Source of the DNA: Cherax quadricarinatus
Taxonomy: Eukaryota > Arthropoda > Malacostraca > Decapoda > Parastacidae
Reading direction: 5' to 3'
DNA length: 64,000 bases
NCBI RefSeq assembly: GCF_038502225.1
Contig: NC_091298.1
Coordinates: 45,167,457-45,231,456, forward strand
The notes beneath the pieces are model-generated. The model did not search any database. It saw only the letters and a program-made list of their open reading frames with translations, and was not told where the DNA came from. Positions 30,070-39,224 of this stretch are shown one piece after another (position 1 is the stretch's first letter; each line of letters begins with the position of its first letter). Made by a program: the position numbers and the translations under genes.

Positions 30070-31365
30070 ATGAAGCTGTGTGTAGTCTGTGGTCAGTCAA
30101 ACAAACGGGCTTCCACATGCATAAATTGTCATTTTTGTGGAAATTGGTGTCACGCCCCTTGTGCAGATATCCAAGAACTAGCTACAAGCAGTATTAAAAC
30201 AGGGAAGTGTTTTTGGGTATGCCCAAATGAGATAAATCTGTGGACTAAAATCACAAGGGTATTAAAAGAGGTCAACATCAAAGCTGCTTTCATAGAAAAC
30301 CTGGAAGCTTTCTACAACAGATGGGAACATAAAAAGTCTGGGCTGAATGGTACTGCCCTTGATACTGGCCATGTAGTCAGAAACTGTAAGGCTGGAGATG
30401 AAGTCCTGGTAGTCAGTAAATGTGGGGCTGATAGTGCTGTCCTGGGAGACAGTAATGGTGAAGCTGGAGGTGCTGTCCTGGGAGACAGTAATGGTGAAGC
30501 TGGAGGTGCTGTCCTGGGAGACAGTAATGGTGAAGCTGGAGGTGCTGTCCTGGGAGACAGTAATGGTGAAGCTGGAGATGCTGTCCTGGGAGACAGTAAT
30601 GGTGAAGCTGGAGACGCTGTCCTGGGAGACAGTAATGGTGAAGCTGGAGATTTTGTCCAGGTAGTCGGGAATTATACGCAGGAAGGAATACATATAAATG
30701 ACCTCATAGGGGACAGGAGCCATAGTAGGGAAACAAGTGTAGTCAAAGATAAGATAAAACCAATATTGCAAACTAGAAATACCGCAGGAAATAGCAAACA
30801 AGAGGACTCCACTAGCAATAGTGAGGATATATTACCAAAAACAACTGGTGGGAGCTCCATTGTTGGTGCTAGGGAGGATAGAAGTAAGACAGGGAAACAT
30901 GCACCAACAGGGAATACAGTCACAGAAACCCAAGGCAAACGGAAACCAAGCCTGTGCACATACTATGCACTCGGTATCTGCTGGCATGGGAAATCTGGAA
31001 AAACAGATGGGACGTGCAACTATGACCACCCTAGAAAATGCCATGCCCATATGACAACAGGAAAATGCAAACTCCCTTCCTGTAAGCTTTTTCACCCTGA
31101 ACTGTGTACCTCTTCAGTACAGGAAAGACTGTGCTATAACTTAAATTGCCAGGCATACCATCTAAAGGGGACAAAAAGATACAAAACATCCAGGCCATGG
31201 GAAAACCTGGGTAGCCACAGCCACTCAAGAGGGAGAGGTTTTTTAGTGCCAGGAAGGAAAAAAAACTGGCAGGAAATGGCAGAAATCGTACACCAAATCC
31301 AGTCATTCCTGGAGTGGAACCACAGTCGATGGCCTCCACTCCAAACCAACAGATACAGATACTAA
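30070..31365 (+). CDS. LINE-B ORF1: PHD-like finger, 12-aa repeats, three CCCH zinc fingers
   Basis: 431 aa, ATG at 30070. Residues 4-55 form a PHD-like Cys/His cluster (CVVCGQSNKRASTCINC, GNWCHAPC, FWVC). About 123-195 hold six tandem copies of a 12-residue unit (VLGDSNGEAGGA), encoded by 36-bp repeats. About 297-365 hold three CCCH fingers, for example CHAHMTTGKCKLPSCKLFH (CX8CX4CX3H) and CTSSVQERLCYNLNCQAYH. The C-terminus is basic. ORF1 proteins of LINEs bind element RNA; the CCCH fingers suggest RNA binding here, which is inference. The stop TAA (31363-31365) overlaps the ORF2 ATG as TAATG. No frame damage is visible. Confidence 0.85.
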   Translation: MKLCVVCGQSNKRASTCINCHFCGNWCHAPCADIQELATSSIKTGKCFWVCPNEINLWTKITRVLKEVNIKAAFIENLEAFYNRWEHKKSGLNGTALDTGHVVRNCKAGDEVLVVSKCGADSAVLGDSNGEAGGAVLGDSNGEAGGAVLGDSNGEAGGAVLGDSNGEAGDAVLGDSNGEAGDAVLGDSNGEAGDFVQVVGNYTQEGIHINDLIGDRSHSRETSVVKDKIKPILQTRNTAGNSKQEDSTSNSEDILPKTTGGSSIVGAREDRSKTGKHAPTGNTVTETQGKRKPSLCTYYALGICWHGKSGKTDGTCNYDHPRKCHAHMTTGKCKLPSCKLFHPELCTSSVQERLCYNLNCQAYHLKGTKRYKTSRPWENLGSHSHSRGRGFLVPGRKKNWQEMAEIVHQIQSFLEWNHSRWPPLQTNRYRY

Positions 31366-34300
31366 TGCCGGAAAAAAAATCCCCCCCCAGTACCAACAAT
31401 ACCACCAGTCCGATAACATTCTTCTTTGCAAATATACAGGGTCTAAAGCCAGCAACAAACAACAAAATACCTTTCATCCGTGGACTGCTTGCAGAGGCAA
31501 AGGCAATGTTTGCGGCTTTCACTGAGACCCACATAAAGGATCACTTGGACAACGAAATATGGATCCCAGGTTACAACCTATACAGATGTGACAGAGTGAA
31601 CAGGCAAAAGGGGGGGGGTTGGCCTGTACTTGCAGAGTCACTTGTTTGCACAGAACTGCTAAATGCCTCAAATGATGTAGAAGTTTTAGCAGTAAAGGTC
31701 GAGAACCAAAACCTAGTCATTGTGGTAGTCTACAAGCCTCCGGATGCAACATCCCAGCAATTCCAGGAACAGCTGTTAAAAATTGACCACTGTCTGGAAA
31801 ATCTTCCAGCTCCTGCACCCAACATCTTGCTCCTGGGGGATTTCAACTTAAGGCACCTAAAATGGAGGAATATAGCAAATAATATTGTTGCAGTAATAAC
31901 ACCTGGAGGCAGCTCTGATGAAAACTCACACTCACGCGAGCTTTTAAATCTCTGCACAAAATTCAATTTAAACCAGCAAATAATAGAGCCTACTAGACTG
32001 GAGAATACACTAGACCTCATCTTCACTAACAATGATGATCTGATAAGAAATGTCACCATATCAAAAACAATATACTCAGATCACAACATAATTGAGGTTC
32101 AGATATGTATGCGCAGAGCCCCAGACCGACAAAATGAGATTAGTCACGAGGGAGCATTCACCAAATTCAACTTCAATAACAAAAACATAAAGTGGGACCA
32201 AGTAAACCAAGTCCTAACCGATATAAGCTGGGAAGATATACTAAGCAACACAGACCCCAACTTATGCCTAGAACAGATTAACTCGGTGGCACTCGATGTA
32301 TGCACAAGGCTTATTCCTCTAAGAAAAAGGAGGAGTAGATGTAAAATAGAAAGAGACAGGCTCTCCCTTTACAGGCGACGGAAAAGAATAACAGAGCGGC
32401 TAAAAGAGGTCAATATATCTGAAATGCGTAGGGAGACACTGGTCAGAGAAATAGCAAGCATCGAACTTAAGCTAAAAGAATCCTTTAGGAGTCAGGAATC
32501 GCGGGAAGAACTAAAAGCCATAAATGAAATCGAAAGAAACCCAAAGTATTTCTTCTCCTATGCCAAATCAAAATCGAGAACAACGTCCAGTATTGGGCCC
32601 CTACTTAAACAAGATGGGTCCTACACAGATGACAGCAAGGAAATGAGTGAGCTACTCAAGTCCCAATATGACTCAGTTTTTAGCAAGCCGCTAACCAGAC
32701 TGAGAGTCGAAGATCAAAATGAATTTTTTATGAGAGAGCCACAAAATTTGATTAACACAAGCCTATCCGATGTTATCCTGACGCCAAATGACTTCGAACA
32801 GGCGATAAATGACATGCCCATGCACTCTGCCCCAGGGCCAGACTCATGGAACTCTGTGTTCATCAAGAACTGCAAGAAGCCCCTATCACGAGCCTTTTCC
32901 ATCCTATGGAGAGGGAGCATGGACACGGGGGTCGTCCCACAGTTACTAAAAACAATAGACATAGCCCCACTCCACAAAGGGGGCAGTAAAGCAACAGCAA
33001 AGAACTACAGACCAATAGCACTAACATCCCATATCATAAAAATCTTTGAAAGGGTCCTAAGAAGCAAGATCACCACCCATCTAGAAACCCATCAGTTACA
33101 CAACCCAGGGCAACATGGGTTTAGAACAGGTCGCTCCTGTCTGCCTCAACTATTGGATCACTACGACAAGGTCCTAAATGCACTAGAAGACAAAAAGAAT
33201 GCAGATGTAATATATACAGACTTTGCAAAAGCCTTCGACAAGTGTGACCATGGCGTAATAGCGCACAAAATGCGTGCTAAAGGAATAACAGGAAAAGTCG
33301 GTCGATGGATCTATAATTTCCTCACTAACAGAACACAGAGAGTAGTCGTCAACAGAGTAAAGTCCGAGGCAGCTACGGTGAAAAGCTCTGTTCCACAAGG
33401 CACAGTACTCGCTCCCATCTTGTTCCTCATCCTCATATCCGACAGAGACAAGGATGTCAGCCACAGCACCGTGTCTTCCTTTGCAGATGACACCCGAATC
33501 TGCATGACAGTGTCTTCCATTGCAGACACTGCAAAGCTCCAGGCGGACATCAACCAAATCTTTCAGTGGGCTGCAGAAAACAATATGAAGTTCAACGATG
33601 AGAAATTTCAATTACTCAGATATGGTAAACATGAGGAAATTAAATCTTCATCAGAGTACAAAACAAATTCTGGCCACAAAATAGAGCGAAACACCAACGT
33701 CAAAGACCTGGGAGTGATCATGTCGGAGGATCTCACCTTCAAGGACCATAACATTGTATCAATCGCATCTGCTAGAAAAATGACAGGATGGATAATGAGA
33801 ACCTTCAAAACTAGGGAGGCCAAGCCCATGATGACACTCTTCAGGTCACTTGTTCTATCTAGGCTGGAATATTGCTGCACACTAACAGCACCTTTCAAGG
33901 CAGGTGAAATTGCCGACCTAGAAAATGTACAGAGAACTTTCACGGCACGCATAACGGAGATAAAACACCTCAATTACTGGGAGCGCTTGAGGTTCCTAAA
34001 CCTGTATTCCCTGGAACGCAGGAGGGAGAGATACATGATTATATACACCTGGAAAATCCTAGAGGGACTAGTACCGAACTTGCACACGAAAATCACTCAC
34101 TACGAAAACAAAAGACTTGGCAGACGATGCTCCATCCCCCCAATGAAAAGCAGGGGTGTCACTAGCACGTTAAGAGACCATACAATAAGTGTCAGGGGCC
34201 CGAGACTGTTCAACTGCCTCCCAGCACACATAAGGGGGATTACCAACAGACCCCTGGCAGTCTTCAAGCTGGCACTGGACAAGCACCTTAAGTCAGTTCC

Positions 34301-34418
34301 TGATCAGCCGGGCTGTGGCTCGTACGTTGGTTTGCGTGCAGCCAGCAGCAACAGCCTGGTTGATCAGGCTCTGATCCACCAGGAGGCCTGGTCACAGACC
34401 GGGCCGCGGGGGCGTTGA
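31365..34418 (+). CDS. LINE-B ORF2: APE endonuclease-reverse transcriptase (1017 aa)
   Basis: Start chosen at ATG 31365, which overlaps the ORF1 stop (TAATG) and suggests termination-reinitiation; the frame is also open 51 bp upstream. Endonuclease: FFFANIQGLKPATNNK, FTETHIKDHLDNE, LLLGDFNLRHLKW, IYSDHNIIEVQ (SDH intact). RT: PLHKGGSKATAKNYRPIALT, YTDFAKAFDKCDHG, SVPQGTVLAPILFLIL, FADD at residues 706-709, thumb, and a C-terminal region ending GLRAASSNSLVDQA. Near 31610-31632 an extra G and a missing base compensate each other, changing GGVGLYIAESL to GGGWPVLAESL; this could weaken the endonuclease core. Otherwise uninterrupted. CR1/Jockey superfamily by motif; the clade was not determined. 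Confidence 0.87.
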   Translation: MPEKKSPPSTNNTTSPITFFFANIQGLKPATNNKIPFIRGLLAEAKAMFAAFTETHIKDHLDNEIWIPGYNLYRCDRVNRQKGGGWPVLAESLVCTELLNASNDVEVLAVKVENQNLVIVVVYKPPDATSQQFQEQLLKIDHCLENLPAPAPNILLLGDFNLRHLKWRNIANNIVAVITPGGSSDENSHSRELLNLCTKFNLNQQIIEPTRLENTLDLIFTNNDDLIRNVTISKTIYSDHNIIEVQICMRRAPDRQNEISHEGAFTKFNFNNKNIKWDQVNQVLTDISWEDILSNTDPNLCLEQINSVALDVCTRLIPLRKRRSRCKIERDRLSLYRRRKRITERLKEVNISEMRRETLVREIASIELKLKESFRSQESREELKAINEIERNPKYFFSYAKSKSRTTSSIGPLLKQDGSYTDDSKEMSELLKSQYDSVFSKPLTRLRVEDQNEFFMREPQNLINTSLSDVILTPNDFEQAINDMPMHSAPGPDSWNSVFIKNCKKPLSRAFSILWRGSMDTGVVPQLLKTIDIAPLHKGGSKATAKNYRPIALTSHIIKIFERVLRSKITTHLETHQLHNPGQHGFRTGRSCLPQLLDHYDKVLNALEDKKNADVIYTDFAKAFDKCDHGVIAHKMRAKGITGKVGRWIYNFLTNRTQRVVVNRVKSEAATVKSSVPQGTVLAPILFLILISDRDKDVSHSTVSSFADDTRICMTVSSIADTAKLQADINQIFQWAAENNMKFNDEKFQLLRYGKHEEIKSSSEYKTNSGHKIERNTNVKDLGVIMSEDLTFKDHNIVSIASARKMTGWIMRTFKTREAKPMMTLFRSLVLSRLEYCCTLTAPFKAGEIADLENVQRTFTARITEIKHLNYWERLRFLNLYSLERRRERYMIIYTWKILEGLVPNLHTKITHYENKRLGRRCSIPPMKSRGVTSTLRDHTISVRGPRLFNCLPAHIRGITNRPLAVFKLALDKHLKSVPDQPGCGSYVGLRAASSNSLVDQALIHQEAWSQTGPRGR

Positions 34419-34447
34419 CCCCCGGAACTCTCTCCAGGTAAACTCCA

Positions 34448-34522
34448 GGTATGGCAATGGGTCATTTGTATTTAAATTGGGTAAATCAATGTCATCATTG
34501 CTAAAGGGTAACTGTGCCAAAG
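34448..34522 (-). pseudogene. LINE-C fragment between two insertions
   Basis: 75-bp minus-strand piece translating LAQLPFSNDDIDLPNLNTND. It continues the reading frame that ends in HFVCNKCTLAQ at about 40640. The Tx1-like LINE therefore interrupts the codons for the LAQ/LPF junction. Positions 34510-34522 (AACTGTGCCAAAG) are the left target-site duplication of that LINE. Confidence 0.8.
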
Positions 34523-34653
34523 ACATTCGCTGCCTGACCACGGTGGAGTGCGGCTGTGCTCTGCACCCCTCTGCTGTTTTCATGCGAGCTACCACAGTAC
34601 ATCAACAACTATTGAGAAGTGAGGACGTGCGCTGCTCATTTTGGGATATCAAA

Positions 34654-35904
34654 ATGGCTGAACATACAGTACGGAGAGTAAATACTATCTGCATAGAGCT
34701 GGTTCGTGGTACATTAAGTGGAGATACGATGAACGTACTTCTCCCTAACATCATCAGGGACACATATGGTATCCCCAACGAGGAATTATATGGCGTCGCT
34801 CTTAATGGTTTGACAAGAATCTTCGTGAAATTTCTAAGAGCCGGCTTCTACACAAGAATTGTCGAGCAGTACCAGAAACAACGCATGAGTGTGAATTCAG
34901 CGATGGATGTTGTGTTACATGATGTTTCTAAGTACTTCACATGGGTGAAGGTACGGAATGTACCTTTCGAGGCCACGGCGTATGGCCTACAGGAGTTTTT
35001 TCGCAGTTATGGGACAGTGCATTCTGCAACCATGGGGGTATGGAGGGATGGTCCGTATGAAGGAATGCCGGAAGGTTCTTACACCCTTAAAATGTCTTTA
35101 ACAAGGCCTATACCATCCTATGTAACGATGACCGGTTGTAGAACACAGGTTTATGTGTACTATGCGGGTCAGAGAAAAACATGTCGTCTGTGTAGCTCTT
35201 ATGAGCACATGGCAGCCCAGTGTCCTAGGAGGCAGGCTCCTCGAATTCTGGAAACACTGATTGTGATTCAACAGTCGTGTGATTTGGTGCCTGGCTCCGT
35301 TGCCTCGGGAGGCCGGAGGCCTGATCTCTGGAGCGAGGAGGTCGACCGGGAGGTGGCGGAGGCGGAGACGTGTGTCACTCTCCCAGGGGAGTCGGGGGAG
35401 TCGAAGGTGATATCTGAGGAGTCTTTTGTCCAGGAAGCTTCGACTCAGGAGGGTTTACTGGCAGATGTGATCAAGGATTTTTTGGATGGGGAGGAGCCCG
35501 GTGCAGAAGGTGTCCTCAGTTTATGTGAAGTTGGAGCGCTGGAGGGACAACAAATTGTGGAGAAAGACTTGAGTAAGAAAAGGCTGGAGCATGTGGTGGC
35601 CGTGGAGGTACACCAGGAGGATTCGTCTGAGGGTGAGATGTGTGTAAGTGGAAGTTCTAGGAAAAGAACTGCGGCATCAGAGATAGACGAGGTTATTACC
35701 CCGGGGCAGAGGCCGGGGAAGAAGTCATGGGCAGCGGTTGTGGAGCCGATGCCACATAGTGGTAGAGGTGCGCCTGAGTTGCACAGTGGGAGAGGGAGGG
35801 GGGAGGTGACTGCACAGGATAACTCGAGTGGTAAGGGAATACGTAATGTGAAAAGTGCAGCGAGTAAATCCCAGCGGCATAGGGGAAAGCCGCCCCTTCT
35901 ATAA
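34654..35904 (+). CDS. Tx1-like LINE ORF1: RNA-binding zinc-knuckle protein (416 aa)
   Basis: Start set at ATG 34654 (MAEHTVRR). The frame is open upstream, but that part would run through the target-site duplication, and the relic at 13484 starts at the same residue. Residues ~20-70 (NIIRDTYGIPNEELYGVALN) and ~85-150 (KYFTWVKVRNVPFEATAYGL) look like an RRM-type region. A CCHC knuckle CRLCSSYEHMAAQC (CX2CX4HX4C) is at 177-190. It is followed by a long acidic, probably disordered linker and a basic C-terminus with ITPGQRPGKK. By family knowledge it coats element RNA and escorts it to the target. The last codons overlap the ORF2 frame. Confidence 0.87.
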   Translation: MAEHTVRRVNTICIELVRGTLSGDTMNVLLPNIIRDTYGIPNEELYGVALNGLTRIFVKFLRAGFYTRIVEQYQKQRMSVNSAMDVVLHDVSKYFTWVKVRNVPFEATAYGLQEFFRSYGTVHSATMGVWRDGPYEGMPEGSYTLKMSLTRPIPSYVTMTGCRTQVYVYYAGQRKTCRLCSSYEHMAAQCPRRQAPRILETLIVIQQSCDLVPGSVASGGRRPDLWSEEVDREVAEAETCVTLPGESGESKVISEESFVQEASTQEGLLADVIKDFLDGEEPGAEGVLSLCEVGALEGQQIVEKDLSKKRLEHVVAVEVHQEDSSEGEMCVSGSSRKRTAASEIDEVITPGQRPGKKSWAAVVEPMPHSGRGAPELHSGRGRGEVTAQDNSSGKGIRNVKSAASKSQRHRGKPPLL

Positions 35905-35963
35905 TTTTCAGAAGTGTCACGCTTAATGTTAATGGACTTAAGACTGAGGTTAAGAAAGTTTGG

Positions 35964-38900
35964 TTGGAGTGGTTTTTACGGCGGTTTGATGTAGACATTT
36001 GCTTTTTGCAAGAGCATAATCATAGGGCTGGTTGTGTGTTGAGGTTAAAAGGATATCGGATGTATGTTACCAGTGGTTTGCAATTGAAAGGTGGGGTAGC
36101 AGTGGCGATAAAGGAGACCAGCCCCTTGCGTGTCATCGGCTGGGAAGAGGGGGGGGGTGGGAGGGTCGTGAGGGTGGATGGTGTCTGGGGTGAGAGTCGA
36201 GCAAGTTTTGTAGGAGTTTACATGCCAGCAACTAGTAATACCAGGGTAAAAGTAGATTTTGTCAGGGAGGTACTGATGTATCACTTGAGAGGTTTGCCTG
36301 CTATAACAGTAATTGCAGGTGATTGGAATTGTGTGATTCGGAGTGGTGATGTCGAACCGAGAGGAGCGGGTTGTGTGTTGAGTGTTCTGAGGGATGTATT
36401 GCAAGATATTGGGGTTGTAGATGTGGTGGGGAGGGGGGGATACCTAGTGGAGCACACGTTCGTCCGTAGGGGATATGAAGCGAGATTGGACAGAATCTAT
36501 ATTAAGCAGGGAATAGACGTTGTGAGGGTGCAAACCCTTGACGTGGGGGTTTCTGATCACAGGGCGGTAATAGCAGATTTGATGTGGGATGGAGTGGTGC
36601 GTATTTATTCTGGGTACTGGAAATTAAATGTAAGGCTTCTTAAGGAGGAGGGGGAGGGGCCTTTTTTCAGTAATTGGTGGTTGCATTTTTGGGAGGCTAG
36701 GGACAGGGAGATAGATCTGTTAGATTGGTGGGAAATGCAGGCCAAACCTGGAATAGCGAATTTTTTTAAGGTAAGGGGACGAGAAGAGGCGAGGTGGCGT
36801 TTTGGGTTGCAAAATTATCTGGAGGGACAGTTGCAAGACTGTTATGTTGGGGGAAGTGGTAGGAGGGATGATATGGACAGTCTGCGGAGTAGAATAGCTG
36901 AATTACACAATGATAGGTTTGATGCAATTAGGGTTAGAGCAGGGTTGGAGAATGTATTGTGGGGTGATAAGCCGTCTGGGTTTGTTTTACGTAAATTTCA
37001 GGACAGACAGAGAGTAACCACCATTCTACAATTGGAGATAAGCCCTGGGGTGGGAGGGTATCCAGAGGGTCGGGTCCTATCCAACACGGAAAGTATGAGT
37101 CTCTATGCTGATAGTTGGTTTAGGGAGAAATGGAGTTGGAGGGAGGGGGGCTCCTGGGAGGGTATTTTTGAAGGGGGGTTCCATAGTGTTTTAAGTGAGA
37201 AGGATAGAGTGGAATTAGAGGTTGGTATAAGTGAGGTTGAGATGGAAGAGGCAGTTTTCGGGATGAGTACGGGGAAAACACCGGGAATAGATGGTATACC
37301 AAATGATTTTTACAGAGCACATTGCGGGTGTATTAGGCAGTGTTTTGTTAGAGTATTGGATCATATGTTAACTAGTGGGAAGTTGGGCACATCGCAAAGT
37401 ATGGGTGTTATAGTTTTGGTGCCAAAGCTGAGGGGGGGAAGAGAGTTGAGTGCTTACCGAGCAATATCTCTGATGTGCGCAGATTACAAGGTTTTTGCAA
37501 AAATTTTGGGTAACAGATTGAAGAAGGTCATGGGGTCGGTGATACATGGGGGACAGTTTGGTATCCCTGGGAGGAGTATGCGGGTAGGTCATGGACGTAT
37601 TCGGGATTTCCTTGAGGGTAGTAGTAAGGGAGGTATTCTAGGTCTGGATTGGGAGAAAGCTTATGATTATGTGGATAGGGAATTTTTGATTGAGAGTATG
37701 GTGAGAATGGGTTTTGGAGGGAGGGTGGTTAGATGGGTGAGGACATTGTATGCGGATGCATCAATGAGAGTACAGGTAAATGGAAGGTTGGGTAGTCCTG
37801 TAAGCATGGGGAGGGGTTTAAGGCAGGGGTGTCCACTCTCCCAAATTCTCTTTGTGTGCATGCAGAATCCTTTCTATGTTCTGGTTGATGGTGGGATGGG
37901 AAGAATGGGGGAGAGTGGAGGCTTTTGTGGGAATATTGTTGGTTATGTAGATGATACAACTGTTTTACTTAATGAGATAGAAGACTTAAGTAAAGTGGGA
38001 AGGGTAATTGAGATTTTTGGGAATGCTACTGGGATGAGAGTTAATAAACAGAAATCACGGTTGCTGGAGGTAGGAGCTTGGGTAGGCGGGACATTGGGGG
38101 AGGAGTTTGGCTGGATAACTGTAGAAAGGCTAAAGATTTGTGGGATTTTGTATTTGGCAGATGTACAGGAGAGCAGAAGGGTTAATTCAGAAATGGTAAT
38201 GGACAGAGCTTTGAGTAGGCTCCGGAGTTTAAGGGCCGGGGATGTAACCTTGCATCAAAGGGTTGTGGTGGTAAATACGCTGATTTATAGTAAGGTGTGG
38301 GGAGTGGCAGAAATTTATCCCTTACGAAGTCAGGAAATTATGGAATTACAAAGAAGAGTCTTAAGGTATGTGTGGGGTTTTGGGAGGGCGTGGTTGGGCA
38401 AAGATGTGGTAATGACTGCGGTAAGACAGGGAGGATTGGGATTGTTGGCATTAGGATCTAGGGTGAAGGCACTGTATGTGAAGCAGAGGTATATTCGGGC
38501 AGGGGGGGAAAGGGGTCTTCGGGTGGGGGAGGTGATGGGGGATATCCGCAAATGGTGGGGTGGCAAGGACTTAGTCGAGTGTGAGGATATGTTGAGGTTT
38601 ATGTTAAAGGTACGAAATGTTAAAAAACTCAAGGTAAAACGGTTGGTGGGTGTGGGTCGTCGTAAGGAATCAATGCAAGGGATGGCAGTGTATCCCACAT
38701 ATGATTGGCGAGTGATATGGGTGGAATTTAGTAAATTAAGAATACAGGCAAGAGCGAGGGAATTAGTATATAGATTTCTTATGGGGACGTTAGCATCGAA
38801 AGAGGTGCTAAGACAAATGGGTTTTGTGAGAGAGGCGTCATGCGGTTTTTGTGGGGAAGTTGAAACGGCTTTCCATGTGGTTTATTTTTGTTCTGAATTG

Positions 38901-39224
38901 GAGGTGGTAAGCTTGTGGTTGAAGAGGGTTTTCTTGTTATTGGGGGGGGGACAGATATCACCCCTTAGGGCTTTAATGTTAGATATAGGAGGGGTGCCCA
39001 AAGAGGTAGGAAGGGACATTAGATACGTAATAGTTGATTACTTGTATATTTCTTGGGGGATGAGGGAGGTGGAGGGAAATATTAGGATAAAGGCGTTAAC
39101 GGCGTGTTTTTATAGGACAGCGTGTAGGAATAAACTATTATATGGAGGAAGGTGGGTATCTAGTTTTCCGGAGGGATATCGTGAACTAACTGTTGAACGT
39201 CTACTCCGTTTGGCGACCGGGTGA
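35964..39224 (+). CDS. Tx1-like LINE ORF2: APE endonuclease-RT with C-terminal zinc finger (1086+ aa)
   Basis: No ATG is present at the start. The endonuclease's first strand (TLNVNGLKTEV) lies upstream of 35964 in the same frame, which stays open back to at least 35901 and overlaps the ORF1 stop. ORF2 translation probably depends on coupling to ORF1. Endonuclease: ICFLQEHNHRAG, VIAGDWNCVIRS, ARLDRIYIKQG, VGVSDHRAVI. RT: MSTGKTPGIDGIPNDFYRAH, AYRAISLMCADYKVFAKILG, GLDWEKAYDYVDREF, GRGLRQGCPLSQILFV, catalytic YVDD at residues 661-664. A CCHC motif CGFCGEVETAFHVVYFC (CX2CX7HX4C) starts at ~960. This layout and RT style fit the L1/Tx1 clade. No stop or frameshift is visible. Confidence 0.9.
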   Translation: MEWFLRRFDVDICFLQEHNHRAGCVLRLKGYRMYVTSGLQLKGGVAVAIKETSPLRVIGWEEGGGGRVVRVDGVWGESRASFVGVYMPATSNTRVKVDFVREVLMYHLRGLPAITVIAGDWNCVIRSGDVEPRGAGCVLSVLRDVLQDIGVVDVVGRGGYLVEHTFVRRGYEARLDRIYIKQGIDVVRVQTLDVGVSDHRAVIADLMWDGVVRIYSGYWKLNVRLLKEEGEGPFFSNWWLHFWEARDREIDLLDWWEMQAKPGIANFFKVRGREEARWRFGLQNYLEGQLQDCYVGGSGRRDDMDSLRSRIAELHNDRFDAIRVRAGLENVLWGDKPSGFVLRKFQDRQRVTTILQLEISPGVGGYPEGRVLSNTESMSLYADSWFREKWSWREGGSWEGIFEGGFHSVLSEKDRVELEVGISEVEMEEAVFGMSTGKTPGIDGIPNDFYRAHCGCIRQCFVRVLDHMLTSGKLGTSQSMGVIVLVPKLRGGRELSAYRAISLMCADYKVFAKILGNRLKKVMGSVIHGGQFGIPGRSMRVGHGRIRDFLEGSSKGGILGLDWEKAYDYVDREFLIESMVRMGFGGRVVRWVRTLYADASMRVQVNGRLGSPVSMGRGLRQGCPLSQILFVCMQNPFYVLVDGGMGRMGESGGFCGNIVGYVDDTTVLLNEIEDLSKVGRVIEIFGNATGMRVNKQKSRLLEVGAWVGGTLGEEFGWITVERLKICGILYLADVQESRRVNSEMVMDRALSRLRSLRAGDVTLHQRVVVVNTLIYSKVWGVAEIYPLRSQEIMELQRRVLRYVWGFGRAWLGKDVVMTAVRQGGLGLLALGSRVKALYVKQRYIRAGGERGLRVGEVMGDIRKWWGGKDLVECEDMLRFMLKVRNVKKLKVKRLVGVGRRKESMQGMAVYPTYDWRVIWVEFSKLRIQARARELVYRFLMGTLASKEVLRQMGFVREASCGFCGEVETAFHVVYFCSELEVVSLWLKRVFLLLGGGQISPLRALMLDIGGVPKEVGRDIRYVIVDYLYISWGMREVEGNIRIKALTACFYRTACRNKLLYGGRWVSSFPEGYRELTVERLLRLATG

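Larger units (their letters stand above)
29885..34447 (+). mobile_element. LINE-B copy 1, near full length, two ORFs
   Basis: A plus-strand, bicistronic non-LTR retrotransposon inserted in LINE-C. It has a ~185-bp 5' leader, ORF1 (30070-31365), ORF2 (31365-34418) and a short 3' terminus with two copies of a CTCCAGGTA-type unit (CTCTCCAGGTAAACTCCAGG). The 5' edge is only approximate (about 29880-29890); the flanks share ATGG, so any target duplication is short. Other copies are at 18108-18875 and 20207-23280. Confidence 0.85.

Noticed and set aside
30262..30801. Minus-strand 179-codon serine/threonine-rich frame opposite LINE-B ORF1
   Set aside because: Shadow of the 36-bp coding repeat on the other strand; the plus-strand frame has zinc fingers and the ORF2 overlap.
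34477..34653. Extended N-terminus of the Tx1-like ORF1 (59 extra residues)
   Set aside because: It would start outside the element and run through the target duplication; the relic at 13484 supports the ATG at 34654.
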